A DNA stretch of 64,000 nt from the NCBI RefSeq assembly GCF_007625115.1, contig NZ_VMNH01000008.1, positions 1 through 64,000 on the forward strand, written 5' to 3'. The position numbers and the translations under genes were made by a program. Numbering within the stretch: the first letter of the stretch is position 1; each line of letters opens with the position of its first letter. Shown here in pieces: positions 50,558 to 59,544 of the stretch. The notes under the pieces were generated by a model. It was not told the DNA's origin, searched no databases, and saw nothing but the letters and a program-made list of their open reading frames with translations. The stretch comes from Sedimenticola selenatireducens. Lineage in GTDB: Bacteria; Pseudomonadota; Gammaproteobacteria; Chromatiales; Chromatiaceae.

Positions 50558-50926
50558 TCAGTTGAATCCGTTAGCCTTCAGCTCTGCCAGCAGAAACCTC
50601 AGTTCATCGGCAAACAGATTCTTGCCATCCGTTCGCAGTCCGAGTCGCCCTTTTTCCATACGGAACTCGAGTGCCATCAAGAGTGTTTCTTCGGGCTCCC
50701 ACTGGCCAGACATACAATTGCTGGAGTCGTGACTGGCATTAACTTCATAGAGCATTCCGCCTTGACGAAAAAGCACAAAGGCTTCTCCGCAATAGGCATC
50801 GCGAGAATAGGACGCCAACAGAAGCTCAATCTCTGAGAGCGATTTATCGGAAAGCCGAAATGCCTCTTTAACGGCTTCCAATCCGCCCTCTCTCCATTCA
50901 TTTAAAAACTGCGCCTGTGATTCCAT
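50558..50926 (-). CDS. Hypothetical protein, 122 residues
   Basis: A small soluble alpha/beta protein (FLNEWREGGLEAVKEAFRLS at the start, SSNCMSGQWEPEETLLMALE in the middle). No domain recognised. It begins six bases after the xthA stop and is therefore in one operon with it. It converges with the PAP2 gene. Confidence 0.7.
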   Translation of the reverse strand: MESQAQFLNEWREGGLEAVKEAFRLSDKSLSEIELLLASYSRDAYCGEAFVLFRQGGMLYEVNASHDSSNCMSGQWEPEETLLMALEFRMEKGRLGLRTDGKNLFADELRFLLAELKANGFN

Positions 50927-50932
50927 AGCGGT

Positions 50933-51748
50933 TCAGATCGAAAATTCAGCCCAAATCGGACAGTGATCGGAAGGTTTCTCCATCCCTCTTATATCATAGG
51001 CAATTCCTGCCCCTGTGCAGCGATTTTGTAATGGGGTGCTGGCTAGGATCAAGTCAATACGCAATCCGTGCTTTGGCTCTCGATCAAAACCCCGGCTCCG
51101 ATAATCAAACCAGCTAAAACAGTTACTTGAATCGGGATAATGATCACGAAAGGTATCACTCAGCCCCCAATTCAACAGATCATCCATCCATTCACGCTCT
51201 TCCGGCAGAAAACTGCATTTGCCGCCTTTTAGCCAACGTTTAGCATTGTCTGCACCAATCCCAATATCCGCATCCAAACGGGCAATATTCATATCTCCGA
51301 TTACCAACAGGTGGTCGCCTGAGGAATATTGCTCCTGAAGGTAGCGCATCAAATCGCTATAGAAACGGCGTTTAGCCGGAAATTTTGTTGCATGATCCCG
51401 ACTCTCCCCCTGGGGGAAATAACCGTTGATGATCTTGACCCGCTCACCTGAATCACTTTGATACTCACCACAGATAATACGCCGCTGAGCATCAGGCTCA
51501 TCAAAGGGGTAACCTTTCTGCAGTACGAGCGGCTCCTGCTTGGAAAGCAGTGCTACGCCATAGTGCCCTTTCTGTCCAAAGTAGTGGGCACGGTAACCCA
51601 ACGCCTCAATCATCTCTTCTGGAAACTCAGAATCCTGAACTTTTGTCTCTTGTATACCGATGATGTCGGGGTCGTAGCGCTCCTTCAGCCGCTCCAGCTG
51701 ATGACCACGTACACGTATACCATTGGTATTAAATGAGACAATTTTCAT
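50933..51748 (-). CDS. xthA: Exodeoxyribonuclease III
   Basis: A 271-residue AP endonuclease of the EEP family. Visible are [23 protein letters not shown] (metal Glu), [15 protein letters not shown] and the C-terminal SDHCPIW (catalytic His). It repairs abasic sites and removes 3' blocking groups. The start at 51748 fits the family; an upstream in-frame GTG would add six residues. Confidence 0.95.
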   Translation of the reverse strand: MKIVSFNTNGIRVRGHQLERLKERYDPDIIGIQETKVQDSEFPEEMIEALGYRAHYFGQKGHYGVALLSKQEPLVLQKGYPFDEPDAQRRIICGEYQSDSGERVKIINGYFPQGESRDHATKFPAKRRFYSDLMRYLQEQYSSGDHLLVIGDMNIARLDADIGIGADNAKRWLKGGKCSFLPEEREWMDDLLNWGLSDTFRDHYPDSSNCFSWFDYRSRGFDREPKHGLRIDLILASTPLQNRCTGAGIAYDIRGMEKPSDHCPIWAEFSI

Positions 51749-51870
51749 AACCACCTTCACTGCCACACTGTTAAAATGTTAGGAGGCCGCCCTCCGAATA
51801 ACCAATACTATGCCAGTCATCACGCTTCTATGCATCCCGTAAACTTACCCGGTTGCTTTATACTAGGAGC

Positions 51871-52641
51871 ATGAGGTTTATTGATACCCACACCCATCTG
51901 GACGATCCACGCTTTGACCTGGATCGTGACAAGGTCATTGAACGTGCTCATAGGCTTGGCATCACCCGAATGATCGTGCCGGCCATTCATGCGGCTGGCT
52001 GGGAGCACCTAAATCAGATCTGCGGACAACATCATTCACTGCTCCCCGCCTATGGGCTGCATCCCATGTTCATGCCACAACACCGGAAACAACATATCGC
52101 TGAGCTAGCGGAATGGCTTGAACGAGGAAAACCTGTCGCGGTAGGTGAATGTGGATTGGATTTTTATATCCCTGAACCCGATAAAGCTGCACAACAGTGG
52201 TTATTCGAAGCTCAGCTTGAACTGGCCAACCACTTTCAGCTACCTGTTATCATCCATGCCAGAAAATCCGTGGAGCAAGTAATCAACACCCTGCGTCACT
52301 TCCCAAAGGTCAAAGGGGTTTTACACAGCTTTTCCGGCAGTCAGCAACAAGCCGAAAGATTGATTAACCTGGACTGTATGCTTGGATTTGGCGGACCGGT
52401 TACCTATAGCAATGCGCATCGACTACACGCCCTGGTAAAAGGGTTACCTTTATCATCCCTTCTACTCGAGACTGATTCACCCGACCAACCCCCCTTGCCT
52501 CATCGTGGCGAAAGAAATGAACCCGCTTTTTTACAGCCGGTAATAGAAGTCATCTGCTCATTAAAAGGGCTATCGAAAGCCAAGCTAGCAGAAGCCACCA
52601 CAGAAAATGCCCGCAGACTTTTCAATCTTCCGGCTATTTGA
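51871..52641 (+). CDS. TatD-family metal-dependent hydrolase
   Basis: A 256-residue TIM-barrel nuclease of the TatD family with the metal motif DTHTHLDD (residues 4-11), VGECGLDFYI, VIIHARKS and ETDSPDQPP. Such enzymes act on DNA ends or RNA; the exact paralogue (TatD, YcfH, YjjV) is not decided. AGGAGC lies just before the ATG at 51871, a rather tight spacing. Confidence 0.9.
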   Translation: MRFIDTHTHLDDPRFDLDRDKVIERAHRLGITRMIVPAIHAAGWEHLNQICGQHHSLLPAYGLHPMFMPQHRKQHIAELAEWLERGKPVAVGECGLDFYIPEPDKAAQQWLFEAQLELANHFQLPVIIHARKSVEQVINTLRHFPKVKGVLHSFSGSQQQAERLINLDCMLGFGGPVTYSNAHRLHALVKGLPLSSLLLETDSPDQPPLPHRGERNEPAFLQPVIEVICSLKGLSKAKLAEATTENARRLFNLPAI

Positions 52642-52990
52642 GATTGCTCAATAATCGAATCAGATCCATTGAAGCTGTAAAAAAATCATCCGTAGGATGC
52701 TCATCACAATAGAGCTGTATTCTTCGCATTGCCCCCTTAACATCTACGCCTTTTAGGACATCGGTGCCAGTCGCCAGCGACAATCCTGTCACCAGCCCCG
52801 TCAACCAATCACGATAATGAATATATTCCGCAATATGATCGCCCTGCCCCTCTTGCCAGCCATTATAAGAGTGGTTGTAGTGGTCACACCCCTTTACACC
52901 ATAACCGAGTACCTGCGGGGACTCCTGAGCCCTAATCGCAACCGGCTGAGATAAAAGAATTATTGTTAATAGAAACAATATCTTGTGCAT
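52634..52990 (-). CDS. Secreted small protein of unknown function
   Basis: A 118-residue exported protein. The signal peptide (MHKILFLLTIILLSQPVAIR, cleavage near residue 22) precedes a helical mature part with two Cys (GCDHYN, LYCDEH) and HYRDWLTGLVTGLS. It resembles the small helical HdeA/Rap1a-like periplasmic folds only loosely. It overlaps the end of the tatD-like gene on the opposite strand by eight bases. Confidence 0.7.
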   Translation of the reverse strand: MHKILFLLTIILLSQPVAIRAQESPQVLGYGVKGCDHYNHSYNGWQEGQGDHIAEYIHYRDWLTGLVTGLSLATGTDVLKGVDVKGAMRRIQLYCDEHPTDDFFTASMDLIRLLSNLK

Positions 52991-53136
52991 ATAATAACCT
53001 CTAATCCTACTGTAACTTATTAGCCATATACTTATTTAATATGCATATTAAATAATTCAATTAAACAAATAGCGCAAAAGGGCGTCATATACATTAGTAT
53101 TTTACCAAACTCTAAAGCAGCAACCGGAGTACTACC

Positions 53137-53277
53137 ATGATCTTCGACAACCTAACACTGGCAGCGATAGCCCTCTTCGTCATCATTTCTGTTTTTCTCA
53201 TCAGCACCAAGAATCGGCCACGCTGCAAAGAAGAACAGCCCTGTAGTGATGCATCAGAGAAGCGCACTGATCACTAG
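53137..53277 (+). CDS. Small membrane protein, 46 residues
   Basis: The ATG at 53137 has GGAG seven bases upstream and the frame is open to TAG at 53277. The product has one hydrophobic helix (LAAIALFVIISVFLI) and a hydrophilic tail with two Cys (PRCKEEQPCSD). It is too short for most gene finders. Probably a single-pass inner-membrane protein; function unknown. The gene is isolated in a region with few genes. Confidence 0.45.
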   Translation: MIFDNLTLAAIALFVIISVFLISTKNRPRCKEEQPCSDASEKRTDH

Positions 53278-53559
53278 CAATCAATCATTATGCGCTATAC
53301 CTCGTTCAAAGCAGGCAAGCTTCAATGTGAAGTCGTACCCTAATCATTGGTTGGCCTATCACAACAAAAATAGGCATAGCGCACTGCGAGGTTTCATGGG
53401 CTGTCACAGAATAAACATTAACCCCCGCTGACTTGATGCAGTTCACGTAAGAGTGAATCTGCACACCCTACATTAACCATTAAAGGCACATCACCCGTAA
53501 TTTGGAAATTTTCAATCAACAGACGGGTATGCCGCTGATGGATAATTGAGGGTCTTCAC
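53278..53559. other. Intergenic, no clear gene
   Basis: This 282-bp stretch has one short frame on the plus strand (53246-53431) that overlaps the small membrane gene and lacks a ribosome-binding site. I see only a short palindrome TTCAC...GTGAA near 53444. No further feature is supported. Confidence 0.4.
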
Positions 53560-54024
53560 ATGATTACAAACTATTCTGATATCATCACCAGCATCCGTTT
53601 TCAACTAACACTCTTCTTATTAATCTTTTCATGTTCAGCGCTGGCCGTTGCGCGCCCACTTGGTACGCAGGCGGAAGAATGGACAAACACAAGAACACTC
53701 GAATCAAATCCCAGCGGCTTCATTTATACACTCCCTGAAATTAAACCACATGAATTACAATCCGAGATTAATACACTCAGCCTGCAATTACAGCAGCGAC
53801 AAGACGATCTGAGTAAGTTCATCCAAGAAAACCGCTTCTCTGCAACTGATGCTGTCATCGTGGCAGCCGTACCCGGTGGCCTGCTTTATGCGGCCTTCAA
53901 GAAACAAAAATCGATACATGCAGAAAAGGAACTGAGTGGCATACGCAATCAAATTGACACACTGAATCACCCCTTTTCATTCAGGGATAATTCGAGCAGA
54001 GACCACATGCTTGTAGCGCGCTAA
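53560..54024 (+). CDS. Hypothetical exported protein, 154 residues
   Basis: A protein with an N-terminal hydrophobic segment (FQLTLFLLIFSCSALAVA, signal or anchor), a Gln-rich helical part (LQSEINTLSLQLQQRQDDLS) and a second hydrophobic stretch (DAVIVAAVPGGLLYAAF). No domain recognised. It precedes the FNR-type gene by 167 bp on the same strand. Function unknown. Confidence 0.6.
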   Translation: MITNYSDIITSIRFQLTLFLLIFSCSALAVARPLGTQAEEWTNTRTLESNPSGFIYTLPEIKPHELQSEINTLSLQLQQRQDDLSKFIQENRFSATDAVIVAAVPGGLLYAAFKKQKSIHAEKELSGIRNQIDTLNHPFSFRDNSSRDHMLVAR

Positions 54025-54191
54025 TAACAGCCTATCCTGAAATTAACAGTATTGATAAATGGATTAAAATCATCTATTGCAAACACAATAACCTTGATTA
54101 TAAAAAGGATGTAATAAAGCTGCCATTCGCTATGATTACATTTGGAGTAACGATAAAGAATAATTAAAAAAATCAGATTAGGAGCGAATGA

Positions 54192-54935
54192 ATGGCGCAA
54201 CAAATAAAGCGAAACTGCAGTCTGCATCTGGTTAACACCGATCGAGATTGCGACACATGCCCGCTCCCGAAAAAGTGTATTGGTGATGGATTAAGCAAAG
54301 AGCAATCTGACAGCATTTCCAGCCTCATAAAAAGCCGTGGACCATTCCAGGCTGGGGAAACCATCTTCCGCATGGAAGACCCGTTCAAATCCATCTTCGC
54401 CATACAGTCCGGGTCGGTAAAGATAGAATCTTCACTCGATGATGGCACGCCTCTGATTCACGGATTTTACTTTGATGGAGAGCTGATTGGAATCGAGGCA
54501 ATCGGCGACACGCGCTATCAGAATGATGCTGTCGCACTGGAAAACACTTGGATTTGCGAACTCCCCTTTGAGCAAATTGAATCGCTCTGTATAAAGATCC
54601 CAAAACTCCAGCATGAGATTCTTGAACTACTTGGCAAACGTATTCGATATACAAACAGCACTATCGTGCGCGGACGCTATCTCAGCGCTGACAAGCGCTT
54701 TCTACTCTTCCTGAGCGACCTGTATCAACGGAAAGGGTTAGTCAGCACCAATGGCGACAGAAGCGTCACACTGCCCATGACCAAAGGCGATATTGCCATA
54801 CACCTCGGTTTGCGACCTGAGTCACTTAGTCGCGCACTGTCAAAACTGCAGGAAGAGGGCCTTATTCGCAATCGGGTACGTGAAATTGAAATTCTTGGAA
54901 ATGACCAGGAGGTTTTCTCCTGTGTATGGGTGTAA
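54192..54935 (+). CDS. FNR/ANR-type oxygen-responsive regulator
   Basis: A 247-residue Crp/Fnr protein. The N-terminus has cysteines at residues 20, 23 and 29 (CDTCPLPKKC), the exact FNR spacing, and a fourth near 120 (TWICELPF), so an oxygen-labile [4Fe-4S] cluster is expected. A cyclic-nucleotide-like domain (about 45-140), a dimer helix and a C-terminal helix-turn-helix (PMTKGDIAIHLGLRPESLSR) follow. It probably activates genes under low oxygen. No FNR box is obvious in the window, so targets are unknown. AGGAG precedes the start. Confidence 0.93.
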   Translation: MAQQIKRNCSLHLVNTDRDCDTCPLPKKCIGDGLSKEQSDSISSLIKSRGPFQAGETIFRMEDPFKSIFAIQSGSVKIESSLDDGTPLIHGFYFDGELIGIEAIGDTRYQNDAVALENTWICELPFEQIESLCIKIPKLQHEILELLGKRIRYTNSTIVRGRYLSADKRFLLFLSDLYQRKGLVSTNGDRSVTLPMTKGDIAIHLGLRPESLSRALSKLQEEGLIRNRVREIEILGNDQEVFSCVWV

Positions 54936-55104
54936 CGCGGTACTCGCCCACAATTAAAACATACCTGGAATAAATCCCAGCCGCAGTGGGAAAGCGACGC
55001 TTTAGAAGAACAACCCAATCAGACTTGCCGTTTACGCCACCAGTGATATATACACTCCATTCAACCTAGCAAATATCCACCGCCTGCTCGCGTACTTAGT
55101 CAGC

Positions 55105-55131
55105 AAAAAAAACCCGGACTGAAAGTCCGGG
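55105..55131 (-). terminator. Rho-independent terminator after tRNA-Lys
   Basis: On the minus strand the perfect stem CCCGGACT / AGTCCGGG (55131-55113, three-base loop) is followed by TTTTTTTT. It sits about 16 bases after the tRNA 3' end. Confidence 0.85.
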
Positions 55132-55146
55132 CTTCTTGGGGTGTAA

Positions 55147-55222
55147 TGGTGGGCCGTGGGCGACTCGAACGCCCGACCAATGGATTAAAAATCCACTGCT
55201 CTACCAACTGAGCTAACGGCCC
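55147..55222 (-). tRNA. tRNA-Lys (anticodon UUU), with encoded CCA
   Basis: The minus strand folds into a full 76-nucleotide cloverleaf: acceptor GGGCCGT/ACGGCCC, D arm GCTC-AGTTGGTA-GAGC, anticodon stem GTGGA/TCCAT with loop TTTTTAA (anticodon TTT), T arm GGGCG-TTCGAGT-CGCCC, discriminator A and a genomic CCA end. A clear terminator follows. Confidence 0.97.
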
Positions 55223-55279
55223 CAAAGAAGCGCGGAATTATACATTACCCAAGAACTCAGTCAACGGAAAATGCCTTCT

Positions 55280-56542
55280 TCAAACCGCTTCGAGTTTCCT
55301 AAAGCGCTCCGGCAGCAATTTAAGATCTACCAAACCGGTCAGCAACGCTTTCATAAAGCTCGCTTCCTCTTCATAAACCAGTTTGTAATACTGCACCTTC
55401 ATGGTCAGGGCACTGCCCAAAACGATAGCGCCCATCGCCATAAATGACCCTACTGAAAGTGTTGATATACCCGTAACACCTTGACCAATCGTGCAACCCA
55501 TCGCGAGTACACCGCCAATACCCATCAACACCGCACCGATAACGTGGGTAGTAAAATCCTTCAGATTAACAAACCACTCAATCCGAAAACCACGACTCAC
55601 CAAGGCCCAGAGAAACGAGCCCACAATCACACCGAAAAAGGCCATTACCCCGAAGGTCAGCAGTTTCGCGCTGAAGCCAGAGGCGGTATAGCCCAAGGCC
55701 TGTCCCATCGGGTTAATAAAGGTAAAAGACTGGGGGCTGAGCGGCCGACTATCGGCGGGCTTGCCCTCGGATGAGTCGGCCAGGAAATCCCACTGCTGAA
55801 CATAACCGCTGAGTGAGTGCATCTCACCATCCAGGTCTACGACCACATTAGAGCTGACATACCAGGCAGCAAGGACCGCAAGACCCACGACCATCCCTCC
55901 CAGAATATTATCGAAACTGCCGCGGAAGTCTGCGGATTTGAGCACGTAGATCAGCAGCATCAAGCCCAACAGACTACCAATCACCAGACGCCCGATAGCC
56001 GCATTATCCCCGGCAATCACCGAGCCCAGATCCTGGGGTGTGCTAAAGGTCACCGCCAGCGGACGAATCCAGTCATAGAACAGGACGGACATCAGGGTTT
56101 GATCTGATCCCGGGAAAGGGTTGATCATGAAGTAGGCGATGACAGCGATGATCAGCAATACGACAATCGACTTCAGATTGCCGCCACCAATACGGATCAG
56201 CGTCTTGTTACCACATCCTGACGCAAGCGTCATACCCACGCCGAACATCAGGCCACCCAGAATATTCTCAGCCCAAATCAGCTGATTGGCCCGGTAGGGA
56301 GGAAAAGATGAGACCGGATTGACTAGCCCAATAAACTCCAGGATGGCCACGCCGATCATGGCAACCGCAATAGCCAGAAACCAGGCGCGCATCCGCCCCA
56401 TGTCACTCATGTTTACCGCATCGGATACTGCACCCATGGTGCAGAAATTGGTTTTATTGACTACTGCACCCATGATCAAGGCAATGACGAATGTTGCCCA
56501 GAGAAGCGCTGATTGCGCCTGAATAAAAGTCTCGAAAGCCAT
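55280..56542 (-). CDS. YeeE/YedE-family transporter, TsuA-like thiosulfate importer
   Basis: A 420-residue inner-membrane protein with many helices. Three Cys-containing motifs match those of thiosulfate-transporting YeeE: NFCTMGAVSDAVNM near residue 35, SGCGNKTLIRIGGG near residue 107, and MGCTIGQGVTGISTLS near residue 350. In TsuA these Cys relay thiosulfate through the channel. Whether this copy carries thiosulfate is an inference from motifs and from the sulfur-oxidising context. GGGAGG stands six bases before the ATG at 56542. It is separate from the dsr genes. Confidence 0.85.
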   Translation of the reverse strand: MAFETFIQAQSALLWATFVIALIMGAVVNKTNFCTMGAVSDAVNMSDMGRMRAWFLAIAVAMIGVAILEFIGLVNPVSSFPPYRANQLIWAENILGGLMFGVGMTLASGCGNKTLIRIGGGNLKSIVVLLIIAVIAYFMINPFPGSDQTLMSVLFYDWIRPLAVTFSTPQDLGSVIAGDNAAIGRLVIGSLLGLMLLIYVLKSADFRGSFDNILGGMVVGLAVLAAWYVSSNVVVDLDGEMHSLSGYVQQWDFLADSSEGKPADSRPLSPQSFTFINPMGQALGYTASGFSAKLLTFGVMAFFGVIVGSFLWALVSRGFRIEWFVNLKDFTTHVIGAVLMGIGGVLAMGCTIGQGVTGISTLSVGSFMAMGAIVLGSALTMKVQYYKLVYEEEASFMKALLTGLVDLKLLPERFRKLEAV

Positions 56543-56677
56543 TGGATACCTCCCTAACGCGGTATGGCGTGACATCTTGTGATGCCTTTTTATTGTTTTC
56601 GGCCAAAATAGACCAAAGGGGAAATGTTAGCTTATTAGCAAAGGATGATCTACAGGGGTTTATAGTAATGCTGGTTG

Positions 56678-57346
56678 CTATTGATAAGCTGTAGGATCAG
56701 GCACACCGGCTTCCCTGAATCCTTGGGCCCGTAACCGGCAGGAATCACACACGCCACATGCCCGGCCCTGAGCGTCCGCCTGATAGCAAGATATCGTCAG
56801 ACTGTAGTCGATGCCCAGCTCCCGTCCGCTTTGTATGATCTCTGCCTTAGTCATATTTATCAGCGGAGCATGAATCTTGAAACGTTCACCTTCAACCCCT
56901 GCCTTAGTAGCAAGATTAGCCAGTAATTCAAAGGCTTCGATAAATTCAGGACGACAGTCGGGATAACCCGAATAATCAACCGCATTGACCCCCAGGAAAA
57001 GATCCCGGGCACCCAGCACCTCTGCCCAACCCAAGGCCAGTGAGAGAAATATGGTATTGCGAGCCGGCACATAGGTCACGGGGATACCCGCCTCCAGGGT
57101 TTCCGGTACGGCGATGGCAGAATCCGTTAACGCCGACCCGCCAAAGGCATTGAGAGAGAGTGGAATCACCTTATGTGATGCCACCTGACTCTCGGTTGCA
57201 ATCCGACTAGCGGCCCTCAATTCAACAACATGGCGCTGCCCATAGTCCAGACTCAAGGCATAGCATGCATAACCCTGCGAACGGGCAATTGCCAGAACGG
57301 TAGCCGAATCCAGCCCCCCTGAAAGAAGTACAACCGCTTTTTTCAT
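56678..57346 (-). CDS. queC: 7-cyano-7-deazaguanine synthase
   Basis: A 222-residue enzyme that converts carboxydeazaguanine to preQ0 in queuosine synthesis. The PP-loop [11 protein letters not shown] (residues 9-19) binds ATP, and the four C-terminal Cys ([20 protein letters not shown]) bind zinc. It lies 26 bp after queE on the same strand. Confidence 0.95.
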   Translation of the reverse strand: MKKAVVLLSGGLDSATVLAIARSQGYACYALSLDYGQRHVVELRAASRIATESQVASHKVIPLSLNAFGGSALTDSAIAVPETLEAGIPVTYVPARNTIFLSLALGWAEVLGARDLFLGVNAVDYSGYPDCRPEFIEAFELLANLATKAGVEGERFKIHAPLINMTKAEIIQSGRELGIDYSLTISCYQADAQGRACGVCDSCRLRAQGFREAGVPDPTAYQ

Positions 57347-57372
57347 CTCAAATCTGTCTTGCTAAAAAGTGT

Positions 57373-58014
57373 TTATTTGCCTGAGACATCGCCCCAGAGA
57401 TACTTATGCAGCTGAATCTGAAACCTTACCTGCAACCGATCCCGCAAGATCCACTCCGCCAGTTGAGTAGCATCCTGCAGCCCCAACGCTGGCGAGAACA
57501 GCACCTCGCAACGCTTACTGAGATTCCATTTATCAAGCTGCTCACATGACCATCGATAATCAGACTCATCACAGATAACAAACTTGACCTGATCGGTTGA
57601 TTTCAGTTGCGCAATATTACTCCAGAGATTTTTTTCAACCTCGCCCGATCCCGGTGTCTTGATATCCATGACATTCATCACCCTAGGATCAACTGGGGAT
57701 ATCGCGATAGCCCCACTGGTCTCAAGAGAGACCTTATAGCCTTCATCACAAAGCGCTGTCAGCAACTCCAGGCATGATTCCTGTGCCAAGGGCTCACCAC
57801 CGGTAACGGTTACGTACTGAGGCTGATAGGCGGCCACCTGATCCATCACAGCCTGTAAGTCCTGCCATACCCCGCCTTTGAAGGCGTAGGCAGTATCACA
57901 GTAACCACAACGCAAAGGACAGCCTGTAAGGCGCACAAACACGGTGGGAAAGCCCACTGTGCTTGACTCGCCCTGTAAGGAGTAAAATATTTCAGTTATG
58001 CGCAGCTGCGCCAT
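57373..58014 (-). CDS. queE: 7-carboxy-7-deazaguanine synthase
   Basis: A 213-residue radical SAM enzyme of queuosine synthesis. It has IFYSLQGESSTVGFPT and the shortened family motif CPLRCGYCDTAYAF (Cys in CxxxCxxC near residue 32-39), then VTVTGGEPL. It is followed by queC. The start could be the ATG at 58014 or a TTG nine bases earlier. Confidence 0.94.
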   Translation of the reverse strand: MAQLRITEIFYSLQGESSTVGFPTVFVRLTGCPLRCGYCDTAYAFKGGVWQDLQAVMDQVAAYQPQYVTVTGGEPLAQESCLELLTALCDEGYKVSLETSGAIAISPVDPRVMNVMDIKTPGSGEVEKNLWSNIAQLKSTDQVKFVICDESDYRWSCEQLDKWNLSKRCEVLFSPALGLQDATQLAEWILRDRLQVRFQIQLHKYLWGDVSGK

Positions 58015-58059
58015 CTCAGACAACCCGGTTACACTCTATTGACAGGCAGTATAAACCGC

Positions 58060-58941
58060 CTAGTGCCCTTCCGCCTGTAAACGGTCAAGCCGTTTGGTTG
58101 CCAAGCGACTCGCTGTAGAGCTGGGATAGAGCGTAACCAACCTCTGCAGCAGATCACGCGATTCGGCCCACTGTTTTTTCTCATAGTGGATAAAGCTGCT
58201 CTTCAGCATGGCGTCAGGAACTTTGCTGCTGTTAGGGTAATCGCTGATAACTGTTTGAAAATCAACCAAAGCTCGATCAAAATCTCGCGTCACATAACTC
58301 GCTTCCGCCAACCAATACTGGGCATTATCCGCATAACTGCCCTCTTTATAGCGACCCAAGAAATCCTGGAAGGCCTGACGTGCCTCGCCATAACGACGCT
58401 GCATGAGCAGACCAAAGGCCGCTTTATAGGCGGCTTCTTCGGCGACAGTATCTATGGGAGCCGCTATTGCCGGCTGAGATTGCGGTGGTACTTGCGAATT
58501 GTTTGCGTCTTGAAGCGGAGGCTTCGCATCATCTGGATTACTGTCAGCTACCGGCGCGGGGCCTGCCGCCGGAGCAGCAGGTTCCGTATCAGCCAAGGCA
58601 TTCTGTGGGGCCAACACAGGTGTAGAGCCACTGCCATGTGACAGTTGATTCAGGCGCTGATCGACATCGAGATATAAATCACGCTGACGTTTCTTCAAGG
58701 CATCCATGGCATGATTCTGTACTTCGATCTCGCCCCGAAGCTGTTGAACTTCACGCTGCAAGGCGTCTACCTGCAGCAGAAGGTCAGACATCGCCGACAC
58801 TTTACGCTCTAACAACTCAATCTTTCGTGACTGCTCCTGCTCCGGCGTCAACTTTGCCGCCTTTTGCTGAGCCTGCAGGGTACCCATCGGCGCAATCAGA
58901 AACAGGGCTATCAACAAGCTCTGGGGAAATTTACTAAACAT
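58060..58941 (-). CDS. cpoB: CpoB (YbgF), Tol-Pal-linked periplasmic TPR protein
   Basis: A 293-residue protein with a signal peptide (MFSKFPQSLLIALFLIAPMG), an N-terminal coiled coil (about 30-95) for trimerisation, an Ala/Pro-rich linker and three C-terminal TPR units (AYKAAFGLLMQRRYGEARQA). CpoB coordinates peptidoglycan synthesis with outer-membrane constriction at division. The start at 58941 has GGGAG upstream. It is the last tol gene, as usual. Confidence 0.94.
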   Translation of the reverse strand: MFSKFPQSLLIALFLIAPMGTLQAQQKAAKLTPEQEQSRKIELLERKVSAMSDLLLQVDALQREVQQLRGEIEVQNHAMDALKKRQRDLYLDVDQRLNQLSHGSGSTPVLAPQNALADTEPAAPAAGPAPVADSNPDDAKPPLQDANNSQVPPQSQPAIAAPIDTVAEEAAYKAAFGLLMQRRYGEARQAFQDFLGRYKEGSYADNAQYWLAEASYVTRDFDRALVDFQTVISDYPNSSKVPDAMLKSSFIHYEKKQWAESRDLLQRLVTLYPSSTASRLATKRLDRLQAEGH

Positions 58942-58998
58942 TATTACTCCCAAACCATGTCTCCTGCCCACCGGGAGATGGGCAGAAGTGAATCACTA

Positions 58999-59544
58999 TC
59001 AATAAACAAATTCGGCGCGACGATTCAGCTCCCAGGAGGTCTCCCCAGAACCCATTGCCGCCGGACGCTCTTCACCATAACTGATGGTAATTATCTGGTT
59101 TTCTGCAGCACCCTGAGCCATCAGCAAGCGTTTAATGCCATTCGCCCGACGCTCGCCTAATGCAATATTATACTCACGAGAACCACGCTCATCGGCATGT
59201 CCCTCAATGGTGGCTGTTACTGCAGGATTCGCGGCCAGATACCCACCGTGAGCCAATACCGCATCCCGGTAATCTGCGCGCACCTCATCACTGTCGTAAT
59301 CAAAATAGATGACCTTGGTATAGAGCAGGCTATCCGGATTTTCTAACGGACTACCCGTCCAGGCACCGCCCTCCTGCATCCCGGAGGTTTGAGCACCGCT
59401 CGATGAACCATCGCCGGCACCTGCATCAGCAACAGGAGCCCCCTCTTTGGTATCGCTTCCAGACATTCCCGGCATTCCAGCACAACCCGCAAGCAGCAGT
59501 GATAATGCCAGAACGGGGGCAAACTTTAGCGTACTCAGTTTCAT
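58999..59544 (-). CDS. pal: Pal, peptidoglycan-associated lipoprotein
   Basis: A 181-residue outer-membrane lipoprotein: lipobox SLLLAGC (Cys near residue 21), a Gly/Ser/Ala linker, and an OmpA-like peptidoglycan-binding domain (YFDYDSDEV, IEGHADERGSREYNIALGE). Its ATG overlaps the tolB stop (ATGA). Confidence 0.97.
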   Translation of the reverse strand: MKLSTLKFAPVLALSLLLAGCAGMPGMSGSDTKEGAPVADAGAGDGSSSGAQTSGMQEGGAWTGSPLENPDSLLYTKVIYFDYDSDEVRADYRDAVLAHGGYLAANPAVTATIEGHADERGSREYNIALGERRANGIKRLLMAQGAAENQIITISYGEERPAAMGSGETSWELNRRAEFVY

